Assembly (NCBI GenBank): GCA_031280615.1 | Contig: JAITGO010000010.1 | Location: forward strand, 248,001-312,000 | Length of the DNA stretch: 64,000 nt | Reading direction: 5' to 3' | From: Desulfobulbus sp. | Lineage (GTDB): Bacteria > Desulfobacterota > Desulfobulbia > Desulfobulbales > Desulfobulbaceae | Part shown: piece by piece, positions 1 through 10,254 of the stretch | Layout: each line of letters opens with the position of its first letter | Position numbering within the stretch: the stretch's first letter is position 1 | Program-made: the position numbers and the translations under genes | The notes under the pieces: generated by a model | Databases searched by the model: none | The model's input: only the letters and a program-made list of their open reading frames with translations | What the model was told of the DNA's origin: nothing

Positions 1-32
1 CCGGAAGGCGGGCGATCCTTGCTCGCCTCGTC

Positions 33-1313
33 TTAAAGGATGAAGGTGGGCAGTTCCATTTCCATGCGCTCGAAGGCGGTGGCAAAGGCCGTGACCACCT
101 CGGGATCGAATTCGGTGCCTGCCTTGGCGACGACGATATCGCGGGCCTCCGCGGGCGACACCGCTGGTTGCCCGTCGTTGCCGAAGGTCAGGCTGTCGTA
201 GGCATCGGCAACCGCCAGGATACGGCTTCCCAAGGGAGCGATTTCTCCCGATTCCGTTTCTTGATCCTGTTGAGCGGTTTTCTGCTGACCGAGCAGGAGA
301 GGCAGGACGCGGCCCACCGGCCCGCTGAGAAGGCGTTCGTCGATGGCGTCGCCGTCGGTAGCAGCTCGTTCGCCAGACGCTTCGTCCTGAACGAGCCATT
401 GGGCCGAGGCCTTGCGCAGGATCGAGCGGCTGAGCTGCATCCGTCCGAGATGGTGCAGCAAGGCGGCCGTGCGGATATCCTCGATGCTGTTCTTGTCGAG
501 CCCCAGGTAATCGGCGATGCGCGTGGCATAGATCGAGACGCGGAAACAGTGGTTTTCCCGTTCCACGTCATGGGTGGTGACGTGGCGTAGGATCAGCAGC
601 AACCCTTGGTAGGTTTGCCTGAGTTCCTTCGCTTTGCTCTGGTTTTTCTCGTACAAGGTGCCCATGGCAAAGGCGGTTGCCAGCAGGACGCATCCCCAGG
701 AAAGGAGATGGAGCCATGGGCAGTCGTTCCCGAGCCCGATCAGGAAGATGCCGGCGCAAGCGGCGAACAGCGCCCAGTTCCGGCCGAAAAAATAGGCGGC
801 AACCACGGCCGGCAGGGTGAAAACGCTGAGAAGCGAGGATGGCGGGGCAACGACGTAATTGAGCGTCCAGGCGATCCCCAGCATGGCAACAACGATCAGC
901 AGGGTCTTGCCGATCTGCTTCAAAGAATGATCGGTCAAGGGGCCGGAGCGCCAAGGCTGTGCTGGGAGCTTGACGGCCAGCTTCGAGGGCAGGGCAAAGG
1001 GCAGCTTAATTCGACCGCGTTCGGCAGGGGCGGCGGGCTCGCCCGGCTCCGGCAGAGGCGTGTCGGGGGCACCGTCGCCGGGCAGGGGAACAAACCTGGC
1101 CTCGGCGCCCAGTTCGTTCAGTTTGTCGATGACGAGCATGCTGGTCTCTTCGGCGACGTTGCGGCTCAGTACTACCGGTAAATTATGCAGGAGGGCCGGA
1201 ATTCTGCCGCGGGGGATGCTTTTGGCCCGTTTCTCGAGATACGCGATGAGTTGCGGCTCATCGGCGGTCGGGGAAAGTGCCGTCAGGATGAGAAAGCCTT
1301 TGCTGGTCTGCAT
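33..1313 (-). CDS. Degenerate HD-GYP-type membrane protein
   Basis: About 426 residues if translation starts at the ATG at 1313; the frame stays open to a TTG at 1391, but there is no clear ribosome site for any start. An N-terminal region of about 75 residues (KGFLILTALSP onward) is followed by a Pro/Glu-rich linker, about four hydrophobic segments (roughly residues 135-220) and a C-terminal HD-GYP-like domain. The metal-binding HD is replaced by His-His (LLHHLGR, residues 285-291) and no HHE or GYP motif is present, although the VADAYDSLT helix is kept. It is therefore unlikely to hydrolyse c-di-GMP; a binding or scaffold role is inference. It is transcribed away from the DUF1499 gene. Confidence 0.75.
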   Translation of the reverse strand: MQTSKGFLILTALSPTADEPQLIAYLEKRAKSIPRGRIPALLHNLPVVLSRNVAEETSMLVIDKLNELGAEARFVPLPGDGAPDTPLPEPGEPAAPAERGRIKLPFALPSKLAVKLPAQPWRSGPLTDHSLKQIGKTLLIVVAMLGIAWTLNYVVAPPSSLLSVFTLPAVVAAYFFGRNWALFAACAGIFLIGLGNDCPWLHLLSWGCVLLATAFAMGTLYEKNQSKAKELRQTYQGLLLILRHVTTHDVERENHCFRVSIYATRIADYLGLDKNSIEDIRTAALLHHLGRMQLSRSILRKASAQWLVQDEASGERAATDGDAIDERLLSGPVGRVLPLLLGQQKTAQQDQETESGEIAPLGSRILAVADAYDSLTFGNDGQPAVSPAEARDIVVAKAGTEFDPEVVTAFATAFERMEMELPTFIL

Positions 1314-1511
1314 GGTTGCCGTCTGGGAAAAATGAGCCGGAAGCATCTTGATCGTTGTCGATGGAAGGCTGACCGTGGCAGCTGCCCACAAAAGAAATTA
1401 TACGGGGAAGCGTTTCCCGGTTCAAGACATGGCCGTTATTTTTAGGATTTTGATATGAGGCGGCATTCAATTTCGGGAAGGTGACGGGATCGTGCTGCCG
1501 GCGAGGGGAAA

Positions 1512-2234
1512 ATGATTCGAAGGAGGCATTGGTTGCTGCTAGGCCAAGTGCTGTGGCTGGTTTTGGCCTTAGCAGGTCCGCTCGGGTTCCGGGCATCGCT
1601 GTTGGGCTGGCGGCCGGCGCTCATGCTGGTGGCAGTAGGACTTGGCGGCCTGGTGCTGACCGGCTTCATCAGCCTGGTGGCACTGTTTTGGTTGCTGCGA
1701 TCGGGGCGTCCGGGAGGCCCGGCCATCTGTCTTCCGGCCGCCGGGATCGGCCTGGTTGCCCTGATCGGCCTGTTGCTGGTCGGTCTGCGCGGTGCCCAGG
1801 CGCCGCCGATCCACGACATCACGACCGACCCCGGCAATCCGCCCCTGTTTGCGGCCGCGGCGCAGCTTCGCGGTGAGGGCGACAATCTGATTGCCTATCC
1901 TGGCGAGGCGGTGGCCGGCGTGCAACGCAAGGCCTATCCTGACCTGGTGCCGATAGAGGTGGCGCTTGCCCCGGCCGAGGCCTTTGCCAGGTGTCTGGGT
2001 GTGGCCGAACGGCTCGGCTGGACCATCGTGGGACAGAACCGCGACCAGGGGATGATCGAAGCGATCGACCGGACGTTGGTGTTCGGCTTCACCGACGACA
2101 TCGCCATCCGCATCGTCGCGTCCGGCGACGGCAGCCGTATCGATCTCCGTTCCGCCTCGCGGGCCGGGGTCGGCGATTTTGGCACCAATGCCAAGCGGAT
2201 TTGTTCCTTTGCCGCCGCCTTCCGCAATCCATAA
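1512..2234 (+). CDS. DUF1499 family membrane protein
   Basis: 240 residues. Three hydrophobic segments (about residues 8-27, 36-62 and 73-92) precede a soluble C-terminal DUF1499 domain, recognised by NPPLFAAA, the AFARCLGVAERLGW helix, the IEAIDRTLVFGFTDDIAIRI strand pair and the closing SRAGVGDFGTNAKRI segment. DUF1499 proteins have no established biochemical role. The start is supported by AGGGGA a few bases upstream. The gene lies just upstream of surE (15 bases apart) and probably shares its transcript. Confidence 0.8.
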   Translation: MIRRRHWLLLGQVLWLVLALAGPLGFRASLLGWRPALMLVAVGLGGLVLTGFISLVALFWLLRSGRPGGPAICLPAAGIGLVALIGLLLVGLRGAQAPPIHDITTDPGNPPLFAAAAQLRGEGDNLIAYPGEAVAGVQRKAYPDLVPIEVALAPAEAFARCLGVAERLGWTIVGQNRDQGMIEAIDRTLVFGFTDDIAIRIVASGDGSRIDLRSASRAGVGDFGTNAKRICSFAAAFRNP

Positions 2235-2249
2235 CCCCGGAGTACCATC

Positions 2250-3002
2250 ATGTCTCAGCCGCTCATTCTGGTCACCAACGACGACGGCGTCTATGCGCCG
2301 GGCATCCGCGCCTTGCACGAGGCGGTCAGTTCGCTGGGCGAGGCGGTCATCGTTGCGCCCGAGCGAGACAATTCGGCGGTCAGCCATTCCCTGACCATGA
2401 ACCGGCCCCTGCGGGTGGTGCGGGTGGAGGATCACATCCATACCATCGACGGCACGCCCACCGACTGCGTCACCATCGCCATCAACAAGATTTTGCGCCG
2501 CAAGCCCGACCTGCTGGTCTCGGGAATCAATCCCGGGGCCAACCTGGGCGACGACATCAGCTATTCGGGCACGGTGTCGGCGGCCATCGAGGGCACCATG
2601 TACGGCATCCCCTCGCTGGCATTTTCGCTGGGCGGCAATCCGCCCTACGATTTCGAGGTGACCGCGGCGGTGGCCTGGAAGCTGGCTTCCATGGCCTTGG
2701 CCATGCACCTGCCGCCCAGATCCCTGCTCAATATCAACCTCCCGCCCCTGCCCGCCGGCGCGATCCGGGGCATCCGTTTCACCCGCCAGGGCCGCCGGTT
2801 CTACCAGGACTCCATCCAGGAGACCTTCGACCCCTGGGGCCGCAAGCATTATTGGATCGGAGGCGGTACTGTCCAATGGTCCGGCGGCGACGATACCGAC
2901 GAGGAGGCGGTGCGCAACGGCTATATCTCGGTCACCCCGATTCAGCTCGACCTGACCAACCACGAGGGCTTGGCGTACCTGGCGCGGCAATGGAAAATGT
3001 GA
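2250..3002 (+). CDS. surE: 5'-nucleotidase SurE
   Basis: 250 residues, normal length for the family. SurE is a metal-dependent nucleoside 5'/3'-monophosphate phosphatase linked to stationary-phase survival. The metal-binding TNDDG motif is at residues 9-13, followed by the VVAPERDNSAVSHS-like segment (IVAPERDNSAVSHSLT here) and the ISGINPGANLGDDI-type loop, all hallmarks of SurE. A CGGAG ribosome site precedes the ATG. It sits between the DUF1499 gene and endonuclease IV, all on the plus strand with short gaps, so a small operon with nucleotide and DNA-repair functions is likely. Confidence 0.95.
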   Translation: MSQPLILVTNDDGVYAPGIRALHEAVSSLGEAVIVAPERDNSAVSHSLTMNRPLRVVRVEDHIHTIDGTPTDCVTIAINKILRRKPDLLVSGINPGANLGDDISYSGTVSAAIEGTMYGIPSLAFSLGGNPPYDFEVTAAVAWKLASMALAMHLPPRSLLNINLPPLPAGAIRGIRFTRQGRRFYQDSIQETFDPWGRKHYWIGGGTVQWSGGDDTDEEAVRNGYISVTPIQLDLTNHEGLAYLARQWKM

Positions 3003-3033
3003 TTGCGTACTCGCCGCAATGGGAGGTGCGCTG

Positions 3034-3885
3034 ATGCCGTTGCTGGGCGCCCACCAACCCATTGCCGGCGGATTGCATCTGGCTTTTGACCGGATCGAGC
3101 GGGTGGGCGGCGAGGCCCTGCAGATTTTCACCGCCAATCAGCGTCAATGGCGAACCGCCCCGCTCCAGCCAGAAGCCATTGATCGGTTCAGGGAGCGATG
3201 GGCTCGGAGCAAGGCCATGCCGGTTGCCTCTCATGCCTCCTACCTGATCAATCTGGCCGGTGGAGCGGACAAGGCCGAGCAATCGGTGGCCGGCTTTGCC
3301 GAGGAGTTGCGGCGCTGTCTGCAACTGGGCATCGATATGGTGGTGATCCACCCCGGCAGCCACGGCGGCGCCGGCGTCGATGCCGGGGTGGAACGGGCGG
3401 CGCAACTCCTCGATCTGGCCCTGGAGCGCGCGGGAGCGCTTGGGGCCGATCTGAAGGTGTTGCTGGAAACCACTGCCGGCCAGGGCACCTCGCTAGGCAG
3501 TCGCTTCGAAGAGTTGGGGTGGCTGCTGGCCGCAAGCCGTTTTCCCGAACATCTCGGCGTCTGCGTCGATACTTGCCATATCTTTGCCGCCGGCTACGAT
3601 TTCCGTACCGCCGAGGGCTACGCCCGCACCATGGCGTTGCTTGAGCGGCATGTCGGCCTGGATCGCATCTTCCTGCTGCACCTCAACGACTCCCGAAAGG
3701 AGTGCGGCAGCCGGGTCGACCGGCATGAGCACATCGGCGAGGGCCGCATCGGCCGGGAAGGCTTCCGTTTTTTCCTTAGCGATTCTCGCTTGGCTCGCCT
3801 GCCCATGATCCTGGAGACCGACAAGGGGGACGACCTGGCCGAGGATGTCGAAAACCTGCGACTGCTGCGAACCCTTGCCGCCTGA
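3034..3885 (+). CDS. nfo: Endonuclease IV (AP endonuclease)
   Basis: 283 residues from the ATG at 3034, chosen because GGGAGGTG lies at 3021-3028 and the protein then begins MPLLGAHQPIAGGL, matching the family start; the upstream ATG at 3019 overlaps this ribosome site. The enzyme cleaves abasic DNA in base excision repair using three zinc ions. The xylose-isomerase-like barrel shows the zinc-site motifs VVIHPGSH, LLETTAGQG, CVDTCHIFAAGYD, LNDSRKECGSRVDRHEHIG and the C-terminal ILET. It follows surE by 31 bases. Confidence 0.95.
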   Translation: MPLLGAHQPIAGGLHLAFDRIERVGGEALQIFTANQRQWRTAPLQPEAIDRFRERWARSKAMPVASHASYLINLAGGADKAEQSVAGFAEELRRCLQLGIDMVVIHPGSHGGAGVDAGVERAAQLLDLALERAGALGADLKVLLETTAGQGTSLGSRFEELGWLLAASRFPEHLGVCVDTCHIFAAGYDFRTAEGYARTMALLERHVGLDRIFLLHLNDSRKECGSRVDRHEHIGEGRIGREGFRFFLSDSRLARLPMILETDKGDDLAEDVENLRLLRTLAA

Positions 3886-3946
3886 TCGGCTGCGTGCCAA
3901 CTCGACCGGCTGCGAAGAAAATTCAGTGCCCCGGCCGGACTACTGC

Positions 3947-3975
3947 TTGTTTCCCGCAGGTCAATCGATTATGCT
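3947..3975 (+). promoter_or_regulatory. Putative sigma70 promoter upstream of ilvE
   Basis: TTGTTT at 3947-3952 and TATGCT at 3970-3975 are separated by 17 bases. The following leader of about 130 bases before the ilvE start contains a 7-bp hairpin, GCGGGTG/CACCCGC. Assigned by eye only. Confidence 0.45.
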
Positions 3976-4109
3976 CCCGGAACCGTTGCGGGTGGAGCGC
4001 ACCCGCTTGGGGTGGCCGCATTTCCTCGGCCTTCCCGGCGCAAGCCTCAACCCATCATTTCGAAAATCGGAGACCGGTGATACAGAACCGGTGTACGCAG
4101 GGTGGAAAG

Positions 4110-5195
4110 ATGTTCAATCAGGAACTTGAAGTAACACTGCAAAAAGCCACGGCCGATCAGCTGAAACCGAAACCGGATCAGAACAATTTGGGATTCGGCC
4201 AGTTCTTCACCGACCACATGTTCACCATGCGCTGGAATCGGCGACAGGGCTGGCATGACGCCACCATCGAGCCCTACCGGACCTTTGCCATGGATCCGGC
4301 CGCCATGGTGTTCCATTACGGCCAGGCCATTTTCGAAGGCATGAAGGCCTACCGCGGCAAGGACGACCAGATTTTTCTTTTCCGGCCCCAGGACAACTTC
4401 GACCGCATGAATCAATCGGCGCTGCGGATGTGCATGCCCCGTTTTCCGCAGGATCGGGTTCTTCAGGCCCTGCGCGCCATGGTCTATCTCGATCAGGAAT
4501 GGGTGCCCAAAACCCCTGGCGCGACCCTCTACATCCGGCCCACCATGATCGCCACCGAACCGGCCTTGGGCTTGCGGCCGGCCGAGGAATATCTGCTGTA
4601 CATCATCTGCTGCCCGGTCGGCGCCTATTATTCCGGAGGCTTCAGCCCCACCAAAATCTATGTCGAGGACAGCTTTGCCCGCTCCGTCCCCGGAGGGGTC
4701 GGCAACGCCAAGACCGCCGGCAACTATGCGGCCAGCCTCAAGGCCCAGGACCTTGCCCATGACAAGGGCTACACCCAGGTTCTGTGGCTGGATGCGGTCG
4801 AACACAAATATGTCGAGGAGGTGGGCACCTCCAATATTTTTTTCCTGATCGACGGCGAAGTGATCACGCCGCCGCTGGAGGGCTCCATCCTGCCCGGCAT
4901 CACCAGGGATTCGGTCCTTCAGCTGGCGCGCGACTGGGGCTATCCGGTCAGGGAGCGCCGCATTGCCATCGACGAGGTCATTGCCGCCGGCAAGAGCGGC
5001 AGCCTGCAGGAGAGTTTCGGCACCGGCACCGCGGCGGTGATTAGTCCGGTAGGCGAATTTTGCTATCGGGAAGAGCTGGTCCAGATCAACGGCGGCGTCG
5101 CCGGCACTCTGTCAAAACGGCTGTACGACGAGTTGCAGGCCATTCAATTCGGAGAGCGCGAAGATCCGCACAAGTGGAGAGTTCGGGTCGGTTGA
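4110..5195 (+). CDS. ilvE: Branched-chain amino-acid aminotransferase
   Basis: 361 residues, length and motifs of the larger (type II/eukaryote-like) BCAT subgroup of PLP fold class IV. It interconverts Leu, Ile and Val with their 2-oxo acids using glutamate/2-oxoglutarate. The active-site Lys lies in GNAKTAGNYAAS; VGTSNIFF and GSILPGITRDS bind cofactor and phosphate. The ATG at 4110 was chosen over the far-upstream frame opening at 3894 because the family begins with a short N-terminal helix and GGGTGGAAAG precedes this ATG. It is monocistronic, followed by a hairpin. Confidence 0.92.
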   Translation: MFNQELEVTLQKATADQLKPKPDQNNLGFGQFFTDHMFTMRWNRRQGWHDATIEPYRTFAMDPAAMVFHYGQAIFEGMKAYRGKDDQIFLFRPQDNFDRMNQSALRMCMPRFPQDRVLQALRAMVYLDQEWVPKTPGATLYIRPTMIATEPALGLRPAEEYLLYIICCPVGAYYSGGFSPTKIYVEDSFARSVPGGVGNAKTAGNYAASLKAQDLAHDKGYTQVLWLDAVEHKYVEEVGTSNIFFLIDGEVITPPLEGSILPGITRDSVLQLARDWGYPVRERRIAIDEVIAAGKSGSLQESFGTGTAAVISPVGEFCYREELVQINGGVAGTLSKRLYDELQAIQFGEREDPHKWRVRVG

Positions 5196-5242
5196 AGCGA
5201 TTTCCCTGTTGCTTCCCCCTCTTTTAAATCCAGTCATTTTGC

Positions 5243-5276
5243 AGGGTTGGACGATATATTTTTTTCGTCCGACCCT
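5243..5276 (+). terminator. Hairpin terminator after ilvE
   Basis: A 12-bp stem (5243-5254 with 5265-5276, one T-G wobble) encloses a T-rich loop. A short TGATTTTT tract follows a few bases later rather than immediately, so termination efficiency is uncertain. The groES promoter starts directly downstream. Confidence 0.5.
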
Positions 5277-5279
5277 CCC

Positions 5280-5307
5280 TTGATTTTTCATTAACCGAAC
5301 CTATTAT
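5280..5307 (+). promoter_or_regulatory. Sigma70-like promoter for groES-groEL
   Basis: TTGATT (5280-5285) and TATTAT (5302-5307) with a 16-base spacer. No CIRCE element (TTAGCACTC-N9-GAGTGCTAA) and no clear sigma32-type promoter was found between here and the groES start. Confidence 0.6.
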
Positions 5308-5353
5308 TTTGCGCAGTTTGAAGACTGAAGCTTCGTTTTCGTCCATCAACGCG

Positions 5354-5399
5354 GTTTGAACCGACCGTCGGACATCAAACCACCCCTCTCGGTTCAAGC
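5354..5399 (+). repeat. Inverted repeat in groES leader
   Basis: Arms 5354-5364 and 5389-5399 pair over 11 bp (core TTGAACCGA/TCGGTTCAA exact, one wobble outside it), with a 24-base spacer. It lies in the predicted 5' leader about 50 bases upstream of the groES ribosome site. It could be an operator or an RNA hairpin; function unknown. Confidence 0.5.
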
Positions 5400-5446
5400 G
5401 TTTCGTTTCTGTGTTTACATCTAAAAAAGAAGAAGGAGGAATGTTC

Positions 5447-5737
5447 ATGAAGATTCGTCCATTGAATGACCGTATCCTGGTCAAGAGATTGGAAGGAGAA
5501 GAGAAAACCGCCGGCGGCATCATTATCCCCGATTCGGCCAAGGAAAAACCGGCCGAAGGCGAAATCGTCGCCATTGGTCCCGGCAAGCGGAACGATGCCG
5601 GCGAGCGCGTTGCCATCGACCTGGCGGTCGGTGACCGGGTCTTGTTCTCCAAATACGGTGGCACCGAGGTGAAACTGGACGGAGAGGATTTTCTGATAAT
5701 GCGCGAGGATGATATCCTTGGTGTGGTACAGGCGTAA
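5447..5737 (+). CDS. groES: Co-chaperonin GroES
   Basis: 96 residues, standard GroES length, starting [14 protein letters not shown]. GroES caps the GroEL cavity during ATP-dependent folding. The mobile loop ([11 protein letters not shown]), the roof-forming region and the C-terminal [11 protein letters not shown] are all present. GGAGG at 5435-5439 is 7 bases from the ATG at 5447 but only 1 base from the ATG at 5441, so 5447 is preferred. groEL follows after 41 bases. Confidence 0.96.
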   Translation: MKIRPLNDRILVKRLEGEEKTAGGIIIPDSAKEKPAEGEIVAIGPGKRNDAGERVAIDLAVGDRVLFSKYGGTEVKLDGEDFLIMREDDILGVVQA

Positions 5738-5766
5738 AAAAAGGATCAATCCAAACGAATTGTTGA

Positions 5767-7428
<1,662 letters not shown>

Positions 7429-7470
7429 GCCGATCCCGTCCCACCGACGCAACAATTCGTTGCTCAAGAT

Positions 7471-7512
7471 GCCCTTTCTCGCTGATTTTTCGCGGGAAAG
7501 GGCATTGCTTTT
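7471..7512 (+). terminator. Rho-independent terminator after groEL
   Basis: Stem 7471-7482 with 7492-7503 (12 bp, one T-G wobble), loop TGATTTTTC, followed by ATTGCTTTT. It ends the groESL transcript. Confidence 0.7.
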
Positions 7513-7623
7513 GGTGAATGTCCCACGGAAACGCGGGCCGGTCGCCACGGAGTTTTCTTGTTGACAAACAACGGGAAATCTAGAATATTGCCGCGTTCAA
7601 GCCACCCGGCTTTTTTAGATACT

Positions 7624-7700
7624 GGCGATGTAGCTCAGTCGGTTAGAGCATACGGCTCATATCCGTAGTGTCCGGGGTTCAAGTCCCTGCATCGCCACCA
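7624..7700 (+). tRNA. tRNA-Met (anticodon CAT)
   Basis: A 77-base cloverleaf with encoded CCA. Acceptor GGCGATG pairs with CATCGCC, D-arm TAGCTCAGTCGGTTAGAGCA, anticodon loop CTCATAT, T-arm GGGGTTCAAGTCCC. The body resembles elongator tRNA-Met (first pair G-C); a lysidine-modified tRNA-Ile(CAT) cannot be fully excluded from sequence alone. Confidence 0.93.
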
Positions 7701-7734
7701 TTTCTAAGTCCGGAGTTGTCCGGCGACATATGGA

Positions 7735-7768
7735 AACCCGTAATCCTGTAAGGATTGCGGGTTTTTTT
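7735..7768 (+). terminator. Rho-independent terminator after tRNA-Met
   Basis: Stem AACCCGTAATCCT (7735-7747) with AGGATTGCGGGTT (7751-7763), one wobble, 3-base loop, then a run of seven T. Confidence 0.88.
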
Positions 7769-8077
7769 GTTTTCCAAACGAGTCTGGAAATCCTGCCAGT
7801 GGCTCAAGCTGGTGTTTTGGCGTGCCGGCGATCACGATATCTGTGTGAGTACTCTTGAGTTTTTGCGTTCTGTCGGCTAGTTTGGGGTTCCCCGCCCAAT
7901 GGCGTGCCATCCAAAGAGCAGGATTGATGAAAACGGCAATCACTCCCCGCAATGCCGTATGTATGCGGCAAGCTGTCGAATGTCGCAGGAGTTCGTCGGA
8001 GTGTTTGCAATGAATGGCCCGATTGTTGCAAGGTGAAAAAGGGCAATAACCTATCCACAACCATTGGAGGAAAAATT
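7769..8077 (+). other. Intergenic region, no gene seen
   Basis: About 300 bases downstream of tRNA-Met with no ORF I can support. The frames open here lack ribosome sites and recognisable motifs. The position just past a tRNA 3' end is a common insertion site, but no integrase or direct repeat of the tRNA end was found. The end of the region holds the GGAGG of the next gene. Confidence 0.5.
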
Positions 8078-8518
8078 ATGACGGAGACCCAATTGCCATC
8101 CACCGAATCGAGAGTACCGACACTGCTGCCCTTTGTTTCGGTGGTTTTGGCTTTCGGTTTCTTGGTGGGAGGGAGTTCTCTCTTTGCTGCCCAGCCAGGA
8201 CAACAGGGCGGTTTTAGCGGTAACAACAAACAGGCGGTGGGCGGTTTCACCGGTCCTGGCCCGGCACTCAGCACGGTTGACCAGGCGCAGAATCTGCGCG
8301 ACGACGTGCCGGTCAGTTTGCGCGGGAATATTATCCAACACATTGGCGGCGATACCTATCTTTTTAAGGATGACAGTGGAACCATCCGTGTGGATATCGA
8401 TCATGACATCTGGAACGGGCAAATCATCGGCCCGACGGACACGGTCAAGATCGACGGCGAAGTGGACAAAGACTGGAACAGCGTGGAGATAGACGTGAAA
8501 CGGCTGATCAAGCAATAG
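8078..8518 (+). CDS. YgiW/YdeI-type OB-fold stress protein
   Basis: 146 residues from the ATG at 8078, preceded by GGAGG at 8066-8070; the frame is open upstream to 7952 but without a ribosome site. A signal-like hydrophobic segment (residues about 15-37) leads into a Gly/Gln-rich linker and a BOF (bacterial OB-fold) domain: VSLRGNIIQHIGGDTYLFKD, then the VDIDHDIWNGQIIGPTDTV and DGEVDKDWNSVEIDVKRL strands. Family members are periplasmic proteins linked to metal, oxidative and cationic-peptide stress. Apparently monocistronic. Confidence 0.85.
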   Translation: MTETQLPSTESRVPTLLPFVSVVLAFGFLVGGSSLFAAQPGQQGGFSGNNKQAVGGFTGPGPALSTVDQAQNLRDDVPVSLRGNIIQHIGGDTYLFKDDSGTIRVDIDHDIWNGQIIGPTDTVKIDGEVDKDWNSVEIDVKRLIKQ

Positions 8519-8617
8519 GGGGCACGGCGAGCAGGCGAGGTCGTTTCATCCCTTGCCGCATGCTCGGATGCCAAGCAAAGCACCCAGTTTCCGCTTTGCC
8601 GTCTTGCCGCAACCTGT

Positions 8618-10241
8618 TCAGAGTGGCGAAATTGCGGAGTTGGCTTTGATTTCGAAAAAATCAACCGTTGAGGCGTCAGGAGAGGGTGTTTGCCTGGAAA
8701 GAGACCGGCTGCCGCTGCCGGTCCCGCTCGGCGGATTTTCGAGTTTGCCGTGAGCTCCGCAATGCTCGGTGGTGGGCAGGAAGAGTTCAACTCTGGGAAA
8801 TTGATCGAGATCCTTGTGGATGCCGGTGCGGAGAAAGGCGTTGACCCACTGGAAAATATCGTGCCGCTGGATGGCTCGCCGCATCTTGACCATCCGGTTG
8901 CGCCGACTGCCCTCATCCATGAAGCAGGCCCGGCGAATGGCATCGCCCGTCCCCACGATATCGAAGGGATTGACCAGTAAGGCGCCGTTGTGGAGCTGGG
9001 CTGCCGCCCCGGTGAATTCGCTGAGAATGAGCACCCCGTTGTTGTCGATGGAGCAGGGCAAAATTCCTTTGCCACCAGATTCATGCCGTCCTTGAGCGGC
9101 GTGATCAACGCTATTTCGCAGGTGCGATAGTAGGCCAGCAGTTCATTTTGGCTTAGCGATCGGTAAATGTAGTGGATGGGGGCCATTCCACTTGACTGAA
9201 GCGGCCATTGATTTCTCCCACCAACCGCTCGATTTCCCGTTTGAGCGCCTCGTATTCCGGTACTTCCTCTCGGCTGGGCACCACCACCTGGATCAAGGTG
9301 ACCTTGCCCCGCAGTTCGGGGTATCGTTCCAAAGCATCGGCAAACGCCCGTAATCGAAGAGGGATCCCCTTGGTGTAGTCAAGACGGTCGACTCCCAGAA
9401 CCAGTTGCCGTTCCGGCAGATTGGCATGGATGATCCAGGCCTGATCCTGCACCTCCACTGAGGTGGCGGATTCCGCGAACTGCTTGAAATCGATCGAAAT
9501 GGGAAAGGCGCCAATCAGCACCTCCCGCTCCGGAGTCTGGCAGTGGGCAATATGCCTGTGGCCGGTTATCCGCGCCTGCGGCATCAGCATGCGGGCGCAA
9601 TCCATGAAATTGCGGCGATCGCGCATGGTCTGGAAACCCACCAGGTCATAGCGGAGCAGGGCATGGAAAATCTGGAAACGCCACGGCAGCTTGATGAACC
9701 CGTCAAGTGGCGGAAACGGAATGTGCAGGAAAAACCCGGTCCGCCGTTCGACCCCGATGGTTTTCAGGTAGTGCGCGACCAGAATCAGGTGATAGTCGTG
9801 CACCCAGACGTAATCTTCGCTATTGGTGTGGGCAGCGACCGCCTGGGCGAACTTGGCGTTGACCCGGTCATAGACCTGCCAGTAGGTGGGGTCGAAATTG
9901 CAGCGACTGGGGAGATCGTGAAACAGGGGCCAGAGGATTTCGTTGGAGAAACCGTGGTAATACTTCTGGATCTCTTCGGCGTTCAGATGCACGGGGCGCA
10001 GCGTGTAGCCGGTTTCGCGTGATCCGTTGGCCAGCAATTCGTCCAGGAATGCCGTGTCGATCGGAGTGTGCCCGCTGGTGCCCGTCCAGCCGATCCATTG
10101 GCCGCCGCGGTCGCGGAGGACTGGGCCCAGAGCGGTCACCAGCCCGCCGAAACCGGGCTTGATGGTCCACTGTCCCTTGTGCTGTCGATCGATCGCGATG
10201 GCCAGGCGGTTGGACACCACGGTCAGGCGCGTTGCTTTCAT
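8618..10241 (-). pseudogene. otsA: Trehalose-6-phosphate synthase, two frameshifts
   Basis: Begins MKATRLTVVSNRLAI at 10241 (14 bases after the otsB stop) and reads as a normal GT20 enzyme: GFGGLVTALGPVL, VWVHDYHLILV, RLDYTKGIPLRL. At the C run at 9178-9182 (minus strand) one base is missing, so the frame passes to IHYIYRSLSQNELLAYYR. Near 9049-9057 a second single-base loss moves it to SIDNNGVLILSEF. Restoring both gives a full-length OtsA that ends at 8618. As written, the product stops before its UDP-glucose site is complete. Sequencing error is possible for each single base, but the adjacent treT and DUF5752 genes carry deletions or duplications, which favours true decay. Confidence 0.88.
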
Positions 10242-10254
10242 GGCGATGTCCGTG

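Noticed and set aside
5300..5446. CIRCE operator before groES
   Set aside because: No TTAGCACTC or GAGTGCTAA half-site present; the inverted repeat found there is unrelated in sequence.
7769..8060. Integrase or island next to tRNA-Met
   Set aside because: The minus-strand frame has no recombinase motifs (no RxxH or catalytic Tyr) and no repeat of the tRNA 3' end was found.
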